Source: Limnobacter sp. (GTDB lineage Bacteria > Pseudomonadota > Gammaproteobacteria > Burkholderiales > Burkholderiaceae_B). From it: DNA of 64,000 nt. The stretch spans positions 405,519-469,518 of the forward strand of contig JARWZZ010000007.1 in NCBI GenBank assembly GCA_029866125.1. The letters are read 5' to 3'. Of this stretch, positions 51,219 to 58,671 are shown one piece after another. The position numbers and the translations under genes were made by a program. The notes under the pieces were generated by a model. It was not told the DNA's origin, did no database searches, and saw only the letters and a program-made list of their open reading frames with translations. The stretch's first letter is position 1. Each line of letters opens with the position of its first letter.

Positions 51219-51235
51219 AGGTGTTATGGAACAAG
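51219..51235. promoter_or_regulatory. NtrC-like enhancer site
   Basis: TGCACCAAAAAGGTGTT fits the NtrC consensus TGCAC-N7-GTGCA at 8 of 10 defined positions. It is about 160 bases upstream of the sigma-54 promoter, a normal enhancer distance, and just past the 3' end of rarD. The rest of 51020-51243 shows no gene. Confidence 0.6.
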
Positions 51236-51243
51236 GGCGATGA

Positions 51244-52146
51244 TTATGCACCCCATTCGGATTGCTTATGCCTGCGCTTTAATTCAAGAATGCCTTCTGT
51301 TGCCAACATTCCAACTGCGAGCCAAATCGGGATAAAGGTCATCCATTCGTGGTCTTTAATGGTTTCGCCCAACAAAAGTGACACACCCACCAACAGCACG
51401 GGCTCCACATACCCCAGCAATCCAAACAGCCCCATGGGTAAGTAGCGGCTAGACATGACATGGCATATCAGCGCTGAAGTGCTAATTAAACCCAAACCCG
51501 CCACCAAAAACCACAAGTTGGAATTCACGGCAAATGGGTTCTGCTGATCAAAGCCCTGCCACACAAACCAAAGCGCCAGCGGCAGTGTTAGTAATGCTTC
51601 AATCCACAGCCCGCCCATGTTGTTGATGTTTAGTTTGCGGCGCAGTACAAAATAGATGGGGTATCCAATATTAATGACCAGCACAGGCCAAGAGAAAGTG
51701 CCCACCTGAATCAATTCATTGGCAATACCGACAAATCCCAAAATGGCAGCGACGCACTGAAACCGGGTAAGCCGCTCACCAAACACGATTCGCCCGGTCA
51801 ATATCAAGCTAAGTGGCAGAATGAAATAGCCCAGCGACACGTCCAGCGACAAGTGGTGCAGCGGTGCCCACATAAACAGCAGCAGTTGAATGCCCAGTAA
51901 AAAGGAGCTGAAGGGCAGGGCAATCCAAAGTATTGGCTCACTGCGCAAGCGCCCTAATATGGCGTGCACCAAAGGCCAGTCTTTGAGACCAAACATCAGC
52001 ACCGTCATCATGGGCACGCTAAGGGCCATGCGCCAGCCAAAAATTTCCTCACCGCTTAAAGGGTGCAGGAAAGAAGTGAAGTAATACATCAGCCCAAACA
52101 GAAAGGAGGCTGATATGGACAGAAAAACGCCTCTGCTTTGGGACAT
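51244..52146 (-). CDS. rarD: RarD, EamA-family transporter
   Basis: A 300-residue membrane protein with ten helices in two EamA halves. SRGVFLSISASFLFGLMYYF at the start, EEIFGWRMALSVP, and DVSLGYFILPLSLILTGRIVFGERLT are features of RarD (often called chloramphenicol-sensitive protein). The substrate is unknown; the historical name does not define it. It stands alone between the nrt enhancer and the divergent RND pump. Confidence 0.87.
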   Translation of the reverse strand: MSQSRGVFLSISASFLFGLMYYFTSFLHPLSGEEIFGWRMALSVPMMTVLMFGLKDWPLVHAILGRLRSEPILWIALPFSSFLLGIQLLLFMWAPLHHLSLDVSLGYFILPLSLILTGRIVFGERLTRFQCVAAILGFVGIANELIQVGTFSWPVLVINIGYPIYFVLRRKLNINNMGGLWIEALLTLPLALWFVWQGFDQQNPFAVNSNLWFLVAGLGLISTSALICHVMSSRYLPMGLFGLLGYVEPVLLVGVSLLLGETIKDHEWMTFIPIWLAVGMLATEGILELKRRHKQSEWGA

Positions 52147-52182
52147 GTTGGCTAAACAGGAAATACGGGTATTGTAAGAGTT

Positions 52183-52234
52183 GTACCGATTGTAAAGCTT
52201 ATGCTCATATTGCGCTTATATAATCAATCAGTAC
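52183..52234. promoter_or_regulatory. Inverted repeat around the RND pump promoter
   Basis: GTACCGATTG (52183-52192) and CAATCAGTAC (52225-52234) are inverted repeats (9 of 10) with centres 42 bases apart, four helical turns. They flank TATAAT (52219-52224), the likely -10 box of the efflux operon. No -35 is obvious, which fits an activated promoter. Confidence 0.4.
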
Positions 52235-52267
52235 CATTCAGCGTGTGCTGTTGTCAGGAGGTTGCGC

Positions 52268-53398
52268 GTGCAACAACAAGATCAATTCAACAAGGCAAGC
52301 CGTTGGCTTGTCAGTAATGTTACGTCGATGGCGGCGTGGGTTGCTATTTCGGTGAGTTTGGGCGTGTTAGCACCCGCCCATGCACAAAGCCCGCCAGCGG
52401 TGAGCCCCTCCGCAGCAAAGCCCTCTTTGTCAGTGCAACTTCTTACAGTTTCTGCCCAAAATTTAGACGACACCCTGCAAGTCAATGGCAGCATTGCCCC
52501 TTGGCAAGAAATGAGCGTGGGTTCTGAAGCCAGCGGGCTGAGGGTGACCGAAGTGTTGGCCGAAGTGGGCCAAAGCGTCAAAAAAGGCCAAGTATTGGCC
52601 CGCTTTGATGCTGAAACCATACAGGCAGACCTTTTGGCAGGCCAAGCCGCTTTGATGGAAGCACAAGCCAGCTTAGACAACGCCAAAGCCACAGCCGACA
52701 TGGTGCGCAGCATCAAAGAGCCGGGCGCAATTAGCCAGCAGCAAATCAATGAAACTTTTGCAGCAGAAAAACTGGCCCAAGCCCGTTTGAAGTCCGCCCA
52801 AGCGCAGGTACGTTTGCGCGAAATTCGCCTCAAAAACACGGCTTTAACAGCCCCAGATGATGGGTTGATTGTGAGCCGTCAAATTTCAATCGGCAAAATT
52901 TCCAACCCCGGTGAGGAGTTTTTTAAGCTGGTGCGCAAAGGCCGTTTGGAATGGCGTGCCGAGCTCAGCGACAAAGACCTTACCCGCGTCAAGCCCGGTC
53001 AAACTGTGCAAATTGATTCCGCACAAGGCCCGGTGCAAGGCAAGGTGCGAGTGGTGTCCCCCTCGGTGGATACGCAAAGCCGCGTGGGCTTGGTTTATGT
53101 GGACTTCCCCTCCGCCAACAACAGTTTGAAAGCGGGCATGTATGTCAAAGGAAAACTCACGCTGGGCAATCAAAACAGTTTGATCGTGCCCCAAACCGCC
53201 CTGATGGACAGGGACGGTTTTTCTTATGTATTCAAAGTAGCAGCAGACACCTCCCGCGCGCAGCGCATCAAAGTGCAGGTGGGCGCTCGGCAAGGGGACA
53301 AGGTTGAAATCAAGTCTGGCTTGAAGGCAGGCGACAAAATTGTGCAATCCGGTGTGGCCTTTCTGGCAGACGGCGACTTAGTGAAAGTGCTGCCATGA
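52268..53398 (+). CDS. RND efflux periplasmic adaptor (membrane fusion protein)
   Basis: A 376-residue HlyD/AcrA-type adaptor. The start is a GTG at 52268 with a full AGGAGG 6 bases before; the TTG at 52262 is too near that site. A signal peptide ends at PAHAQ. The order is barrel-sandwich half (VNGSIAPWQEMSVGSEASGLRV, then VGQSVKKGQVLARFD), a helical hairpin (residues about 120-180), second half (LTAPDDGLIVSRQI) and beta-barrel/proximal domains (LTRVKPGQTVQI, VPQTALMDRDG). It partners the RND pump 10 bases downstream. No outer-membrane factor gene follows. Confidence 0.92.
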   Translation: MQQQDQFNKASRWLVSNVTSMAAWVAISVSLGVLAPAHAQSPPAVSPSAAKPSLSVQLLTVSAQNLDDTLQVNGSIAPWQEMSVGSEASGLRVTEVLAEVGQSVKKGQVLARFDAETIQADLLAGQAALMEAQASLDNAKATADMVRSIKEPGAISQQQINETFAAEKLAQARLKSAQAQVRLREIRLKNTALTAPDDGLIVSRQISIGKISNPGEEFFKLVRKGRLEWRAELSDKDLTRVKPGQTVQIDSAQGPVQGKVRVVSPSVDTQSRVGLVYVDFPSANNSLKAGMYVKGKLTLGNQNSLIVPQTALMDRDGFSYVFKVAADTSRAQRIKVQVGARQGDKVEIKSGLKAGDKIVQSGVAFLADGDLVKVLP

Positions 53399-53408
53399 GG
53401 GTGCTGCA

Positions 53409-56400
53409 ATGAATGTCTCCACATGGTCAATTAAAAACCCCATTCCTGCAGTGATGCTGTTTTTCATGCTCACCTTGATGGGCCTGTTTGGTTTTCAGCA
53501 AATGAAAATCCAAAACCTGCCCGACATTGATTTGCCGACTGTCACCGTGACTGCCAGTTTACCCGGTGCATCCCCAGCCCAGCTGGAAAATGAGGTGGCT
53601 CGCAAGCTTGAAAATTCCATCGCCACTTTGCAATCCGTCAAGCACATCACCACCAAAATTCAAGACGGTTTGGTCAGTTTGATTGTCGAATTTCGGCTTG
53701 AAAAAGGCACCCAAGAGGCTGTGGACGATGTTCGTTCTGCGGTTTCTCGCGTCCGTGCGGATTTACCCGGTGAATTGCGCGACCCAGTCATCAACAAGTT
53801 GGAAATAACAGCAGCACCCATGCTGGCGTACACCGTCAGTTCTGACCAAATGGATGAGGAAGCCTTGTCTTGGTTTGTGGACGATACCATCACCAAAAAG
53901 CTGCTGGGGGTGAAGGGCGTTGGTGCCATTACCCGCGTGGGTGGCGTTAGCCGCGAAGTCAAGGTAGAGCTAGATACCGTCAAAATGCAAGCCTTGGGCT
54001 TGACCGCCGCCGATGTGTCCCGCCAATTGCGAGCCACCCAAATTGAATCTGCCGGTGGCCGTGCAGATTTTCAGCTGACCGAACAACCCCTACGCACACT
54101 GGCTGCAGTAGGCTCAGCCCGTGAGCTTGAGACCCTTCCCCTGACACTGGGTAATGGTAAAAAAATAACCTTGGGCGAAGTCGCTCAGATTGAGGACAGC
54201 TACGCGCAACGTCGATCCATTGCCATGTTGAATGGCAAGCAAGTGGTGGGCTTTGAAGTAACCCGCAGCCGTGGGGCAGGCGAATTGGACGTGGGCGAGG
54301 GCGTTAAAAAAGTACTCGCTGAACTTCAAGCCACACGGCCCGATGTCAAGCTGACCGTTGCCTTCGATTTTGTAACCCCTGTTGAAGCTGAATTTGATGC
54401 CAGCATGGCCATGCTGTATGAAGGTGCAATTTTGGCGGTGATAGTGGTGTGGTTTTTCCTGCGGGATTGGCGTGCCACATTTGTATCCGCAGTGGCATTG
54501 CCCCTGTCGGTGATACCTACATTTTTTGGCATGTACTACCTTGATTTCACGCTGAATGTGGTGTCATTGCTGGCAATGTCCTTGGTGGTCGGCATTTTGG
54601 TGGACGACGCCATTGTTGAAGTGGAAAACATTGTGCGCCACCTGCGCATGGGCAAATCCCCGATGGATGCCGCCCGCGAGGCTGCCGACGAAATTGGCCT
54701 TGCCGTCATTGCCACCACCTTCACTTTGGTGGCCGTGTTTTTACCCACCGCGTTTATGAGCGGTATTGCTGGCAAGTTTTTCAAACAATTTGGTTGGACA
54801 GCCGCATTGGCCGTGTTTGCATCCTTGGTGGTGGCCCGCATGCTCACCCCGATGATGGCAGCCTACATGTTGAAGGCGCCTGCCAATTTAGACCAGCAAG
54901 AAACCGATGGCCGCGTGATGCAAACCTATTTGAAATGGGTTGCATGGTGCCTTAATCACCGTTTGGTTACTTGTATAGCAGCCGGCCTTTTCTTTGTGGG
55001 TTCAGTGATGTTGATCCCGCTGTTGCCTGCTGGTTTTATACCGCCTGATGATGTGTCGCAAAGCCAAGTTTATTTGGAATTGCAGCCGGGCTCATCGCTG
55101 CAGCAAACCCAAGACATTGCTGAAAAAGCCCGCTTGTTGGTGGCTGATGTCAAGCACGTCAAAAGCGTGTACACCACCATCGGCGCGGGTTCTGCAGGTT
55201 CTGACCCCTTCACCACCTTGGGCGGTGGGGAGGTGCGCAAAGCCACACTCACCATTATTTTGGATGAACGCACCCAGCGCCCAGTCAAAAAACAAATCAT
55301 CGAAAACCAAATTCGAGATGCACTGCAAAACCTGCCCGGTACCCGCTATAAAGTGGGTCTAGGTGGTTCGGGCGAGAAGTATATTTTGGTGCTAACAGGT
55401 GATGACCCCAAAGCCCTAAGCGAGGCTGCACAGGCTGTTGAACGGGATTTACGGACCATTCCCGGACTGGGTTCCATCGCATCCAGCGCCGCCCTTGTAC
55501 GCCCGGAAATTTGGATACAACCCGACATGGCCAAAGCAGCTGACTTGGGAGTCAGCACACAAGCCATTGGCGACACACTGCGCATTGCTACCTTGGGCGA
55601 TTATGAATCAGCGCTATCCAAGCTGAATTTGCCACAACGCCAAGTGCCTATTGTGGTGCGCTTGGATGAATCCGCAAGAAACAACTTGGACACGCTTAGG
55701 ACTCTAACCGTGCCCTCAAGCAATCCCAATGTAGGCGCAGTGACGCTCAACCAAATTGCCACCTTGGGTGTCAATGCTGGGCCTGCAGTGATTGACCGTT
55801 ACGACCGTTCCCGCAATGTGAATTTCGAAATTGAACTGTCAGGCACGCCACTGGGTGATGTCACCACCGCTGTTCAAAAATTGCCCAGTATTCAGAATTT
55901 GCCGCAGGGTGTTAAGCAGCAGGACATTGGCGATGCCGAGGTGATGGCCGAACTTTTTGCCAGCTTTGGTTTGGCCATGTTGACTGGCGTGTTGTGCATT
56001 TTTGTGGTGCTGGTACTGCTGTTTAAAGATGTACTTCAGCCCTTCAGTATTTTGGCCGCGCTGCCCTTGTCCTTGGGTGGAGCCTTTGTGGGCTTACTGC
56101 TTGCTGGAAAAAGCTTCTCCATGCCCTCGTTGATCGGCTTAATCATGCTGATGGGCATTGCCACCAAAAACTCCATTTTATTGGTCGAATACGCCATTGT
56201 TGCCCGCGAGCAAAAAGGCATGAACCGCATGGACGCATTGATTGATGCTTGTCACAAACGCGCGCGCCCCATCGTCATGACCACCATCGCCATGATTGCA
56301 GGCATGGTGCCGATTGTCATTGGCTTGGGCGGTGCCGACACCAGTTTCCGAAGCCCCATGGCCATTGCGGTGATTGGTGGCTTGGTAACGTCTACGCTGC

Positions 56401-56501
56401 TTAGCCTGTTGGTCATTCCGGTGGTGTACACCTTGATGGATGATTTTGAAGGGCTATGGAAGCGGGGGTACTCGTGGGTTTTTAAGCGTCAAGTTGGGTA
56501 G
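53409..56501 (+). CDS. RND multidrug efflux pump inner-membrane transporter
   Basis: A 1030-residue AcrB/MdtC-like transporter with twelve helices and two large periplasmic loops. STWSIKNPIPAVMLFFMLTLMG is a typical start; the proton-relay aspartates lie in GILVDDAIVEVENIVRHL near residue 400, with EIGLAVIATTFTLVAVFLPTAFMSG following; the second half has LIGLIMLMGIATKNSILLVEYA near 920. It exports drugs, detergents or lipids by proton exchange through an unseen TolC-type channel. The gene follows its adaptor by 10 bases. The next, unrelated gene begins 52 bases after the stop with no clear terminator between. Confidence 0.94.
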   Translation: MNVSTWSIKNPIPAVMLFFMLTLMGLFGFQQMKIQNLPDIDLPTVTVTASLPGASPAQLENEVARKLENSIATLQSVKHITTKIQDGLVSLIVEFRLEKGTQEAVDDVRSAVSRVRADLPGELRDPVINKLEITAAPMLAYTVSSDQMDEEALSWFVDDTITKKLLGVKGVGAITRVGGVSREVKVELDTVKMQALGLTAADVSRQLRATQIESAGGRADFQLTEQPLRTLAAVGSARELETLPLTLGNGKKITLGEVAQIEDSYAQRRSIAMLNGKQVVGFEVTRSRGAGELDVGEGVKKVLAELQATRPDVKLTVAFDFVTPVEAEFDASMAMLYEGAILAVIVVWFFLRDWRATFVSAVALPLSVIPTFFGMYYLDFTLNVVSLLAMSLVVGILVDDAIVEVENIVRHLRMGKSPMDAAREAADEIGLAVIATTFTLVAVFLPTAFMSGIAGKFFKQFGWTAALAVFASLVVARMLTPMMAAYMLKAPANLDQQETDGRVMQTYLKWVAWCLNHRLVTCIAAGLFFVGSVMLIPLLPAGFIPPDDVSQSQVYLELQPGSSLQQTQDIAEKARLLVADVKHVKSVYTTIGAGSAGSDPFTTLGGGEVRKATLTIILDERTQRPVKKQIIENQIRDALQNLPGTRYKVGLGGSGEKYILVLTGDDPKALSEAAQAVERDLRTIPGLGSIASSAALVRPEIWIQPDMAKAADLGVSTQAIGDTLRIATLGDYESALSKLNLPQRQVPIVVRLDESARNNLDTLRTLTVPSSNPNVGAVTLNQIATLGVNAGPAVIDRYDRSRNVNFEIELSGTPLGDVTTAVQKLPSIQNLPQGVKQQDIGDAEVMAELFASFGLAMLTGVLCIFVVLVLLFKDVLQPFSILAALPLSLGGAFVGLLLAGKSFSMPSLIGLIMLMGIATKNSILLVEYAIVAREQKGMNRMDALIDACHKRARPIVMTTIAMIAGMVPIVIGLGGADTSFRSPMAIAVIGGLVTSTLLSLLVIPVVYTLMDDFEGLWKRGYSWVFKRQVG

Positions 56502-56553
56502 CCGAAATTCGGACCAACTCATTGATACACACATTCATTCAGAGGGAACTCAA

Positions 56554-57642
56554 ATGTCCGACTCTCCTATCCACTACTCAAAAAGTGTCTTGAACCCGAC
56601 TGAGATTCGGGGTGTTGAGCTCGCTTTTGCAATTGCAGCTTACAAAGCCAACCAAGAGGGGAGGCTTGATTCTGCTGTCAATGGTATGGACTCGGTTAAC
56701 AACATGGAGCCTGGCATACCCAAAATGATGCTCACCAAGAAGCACCAAATGAGCTTGATCGGGGACGTGATTTGTAATTACTCTACTTTAGAACGGTATG
56801 CATCCGATGTTGCGAAACGCCACAGCCAAAAAAGTCAAAGTGTCCCTGGTGTGGAAACCAAAAGGCGCCCAACTTCAATCGAAAAGAGCCTTTCAAAATT
56901 GTCCGATTTTATGGAAGATCTTCACTCAGAACATAGGAAGTTAAGAGCAGAATTTCTGGAGCCGTTTTTGCCATCCGCTAGAATTTTTGCGGAAAAATTT
57001 GATGCCGCGAAAAGCCTCCATTCGGATTTTGCGAAGCTCGAATTGGAATTCCAGAAAAAGATGCCCGAACTCAAGGAGGCCATGAACCAGCTTTCCGATC
57101 ATTACAGTTTGCCTACTGCACTCACTGCAGCCAAGCAGGAGTTGGAATTGAGGAAGTCCCTTGTCTTTTGTTTTGAAGACAGTGCAAATTGCTTGAAAGA
57201 GGTTGACGCCCTTAAATCTGAATTGAAAACATCATTTCCCGGTGGATTTGCGAATTACTACCCTTACCCCCACCCCTACAGTCTCGACATTGACGTTAAA
57301 TACATAGAAAGGAGGCTGGATTGTCTTAAAGAGGACTGCCAGCGCGCAGAGACTCAAGTTGCCACGCTTGAAGCCCAAGTTGCTGACGATTTAGCCGGTG
57401 AGGTGCTGATTGAGGTTGCAAATGAGGTTGCCACTGAGGTTGCCACTGAAGTTGCAAATGAGGTTGCAAATAAGGCAGCGACTAGCCAAGCAAACCCAGT
57501 GCAAGCACCTGTGTTTCAAGGTGTAACACCTGCAAACCGTAGAACTTTCATGGACCGATTCAGCCGAATTGGCCGCTTGAGTATGCTAAAGCCTTTCAAT
57601 TCTGGCTTTGGAAGGACTCAGCAAAGCCTAAGTACCCGTTAG
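56554..57642 (+). CDS. Coiled-coil protein of unknown function, short paralogue
   Basis: A 362-residue soluble, mostly helical protein that I cannot place in a known family. The start at 56554 has GAGGGA upstream and is supported by the paralogue at 58672: both carry YK-x-N-x-x-GRLD at residues 29-39 (YKANQEGRLD here). Residues 100-285 are charged, heptad-like coiled coil. A 12-bp repeat (residues 287-306) gives EVANEVATEVATEVANEVAN. The C-terminus has QAPVFQGVTP followed by DRFSRIGRLSM at 334, again shared. It ends 20 residues later with no membrane segment. No signal peptide is seen. The neighbouring chaperone-like gene suggests it could be a secreted substrate. Confidence 0.75.
   Translation: MSDSPIHYSKSVLNPTEIRGVELAFAIAAYKANQEGRLDSAVNGMDSVNNMEPGIPKMMLTKKHQMSLIGDVICNYSTLERYASDVAKRHSQKSQSVPGVETKRRPTSIEKSLSKLSDFMEDLHSEHRKLRAEFLEPFLPSARIFAEKFDAAKSLHSDFAKLELEFQKKMPELKEAMNQLSDHYSLPTALTAAKQELELRKSLVFCFEDSANCLKEVDALKSELKTSFPGGFANYYPYPHPYSLDIDVKYIERRLDCLKEDCQRAETQVATLEAQVADDLAGEVLIEVANEVATEVATEVANEVANKAATSQANPVQAPVFQGVTPANRRTFMDRFSRIGRLSMLKPFNSGFGRTQQSLSTR
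57412..57483 (+). repeat. 12-bp in-frame repeat in the short paralogue
   Basis: Five units of GAGGTTGC plus AAAT or CACT (57412-57471) and one degraded unit (to 57483) encode alternating EVAN/EVAT. The repeat occupies the same place in the protein as the 15-bp repeat of the long paralogue. Confidence 0.8.
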
Positions 57643-57743
57643 TTGCCCAAAGTTCAATCACTTGCAGTTTTCATGAAAAAAACTCGAGTTATTTCGCTAG
57701 ACCATTTCTTTTATTTGAACTATCCCGGTGTTATTGGCACTTA

Positions 57744-58643
57744 ATGCCAGATGTTACAACCGTGGGTAGTTCAAACATGATTTCAAGTTCAACCACCACT
57801 TCAACTGAAATGCGGCTGCGTTTCAATATGCCCCCGTTTGACCCTGCTAACTTTCATCAGCTTGCAATGGGCGCATTGATACAAAACTGTATTTCAGGTG
57901 TTCGCCATGGTTTCATGTTGGGGTTTGTGCCTGCCCCCCTGTTTGTTGAGCAAAAAAGTGAACAGACCGCCCCCACTTTCACAGTGGATGTTTACAGTGA
58001 CTTTTCGGGCTTAAGCACCGACCAAGCCAAGAAAACCCGCACTCAACACTTGACTGCCCAAGTTCAAAAGTTGTGGCAACACACCACCAGCAATCCGCTT
58101 CAACGCTGTGAACTGGGTTCTGACCCCAGCCCTTCAACAAGCGCGGCAAAGCCACCCCCAAGAATGCCGATTGCATTTGACTCCTACCGCTGGGAGCGCT
58201 TGATGCATGACTTCGCCCGCAACCGGGGCATACCCAATCCGCATGATTTTTCAAAAGTAAGTATTTTCAATTTGAATGGATGCGATGCCCAGCTTTTTTA
58301 CACCGACAGCAGGCCTGACCGTTTTGAAATTCGAGTGGATGTGGGTGCCGTGCCCCAAGGCGTATCTGAGCTTTTGGTTTACCAAACGCTGTTGATGCAC
58401 AACGCCCTAGAGGGTTTTGAGACCGATTTGTGGTGGGCCATGAACCCCAAAAACGGACACCTAATCTTGGTGATGGACCAACCCCTTTCAACCACTGAAA
58501 GCTTTTTTACGCCCATTTCGGAAGCAGAACTGGCCGAGTTGATGGAAGGCGTAGTAGCACAAGCAACACACATGTGGACCGACATGCAAAGCCACCTGCG
58601 TGATGTCGAATCCTTTCAGTTGTCAGAAATCCAAACGAATTAA
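57744..58643 (+). CDS. Protein with CesT-like chaperone fold in its C-terminal half
   Basis: A 299-residue protein without signal peptide or membrane helices. Residues about 150-290 follow the pattern of CesT/Tir-type secretion chaperones: a first helix (WERLMHDFARNRGIP), strands (AQLFYTDSRPDRFEIRVDVG), the LLVYQTLLMHNALEGFETDLWWAMNPKNGHLILVMDQPL-like centre (LLMHNALEGF, then AMNPKNGHLILVM) and a closing long helix (EAELAELMEGVVAQATHMW). This is recognition by pattern, not search. The N-terminal 140 residues are unknown. The gene lies between two paralogous coiled-coil genes, the usual place for a chaperone beside its substrates. The start is uncertain; ATGs at 57777 and 57810 are alternatives and no clear ribosome site is seen. 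Confidence 0.6.
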   Translation: MPDVTTVGSSNMISSSTTTSTEMRLRFNMPPFDPANFHQLAMGALIQNCISGVRHGFMLGFVPAPLFVEQKSEQTAPTFTVDVYSDFSGLSTDQAKKTRTQHLTAQVQKLWQHTTSNPLQRCELGSDPSPSTSAAKPPPRMPIAFDSYRWERLMHDFARNRGIPNPHDFSKVSIFNLNGCDAQLFYTDSRPDRFEIRVDVGAVPQGVSELLVYQTLLMHNALEGFETDLWWAMNPKNGHLILVMDQPLSTTESFFTPISEAELAELMEGVVAQATHMWTDMQSHLRDVESFQLSEIQTN

Positions 58644-58671
58644 TTATTCAATTCAGGAAAAAGAAACGCAA

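Noticed and set aside
51051..51251. Small minus-strand open frame between nrtA and rarD
   Set aside because: It overlaps the sigma-54 promoter and NtrC-like site, and shows no coding character.
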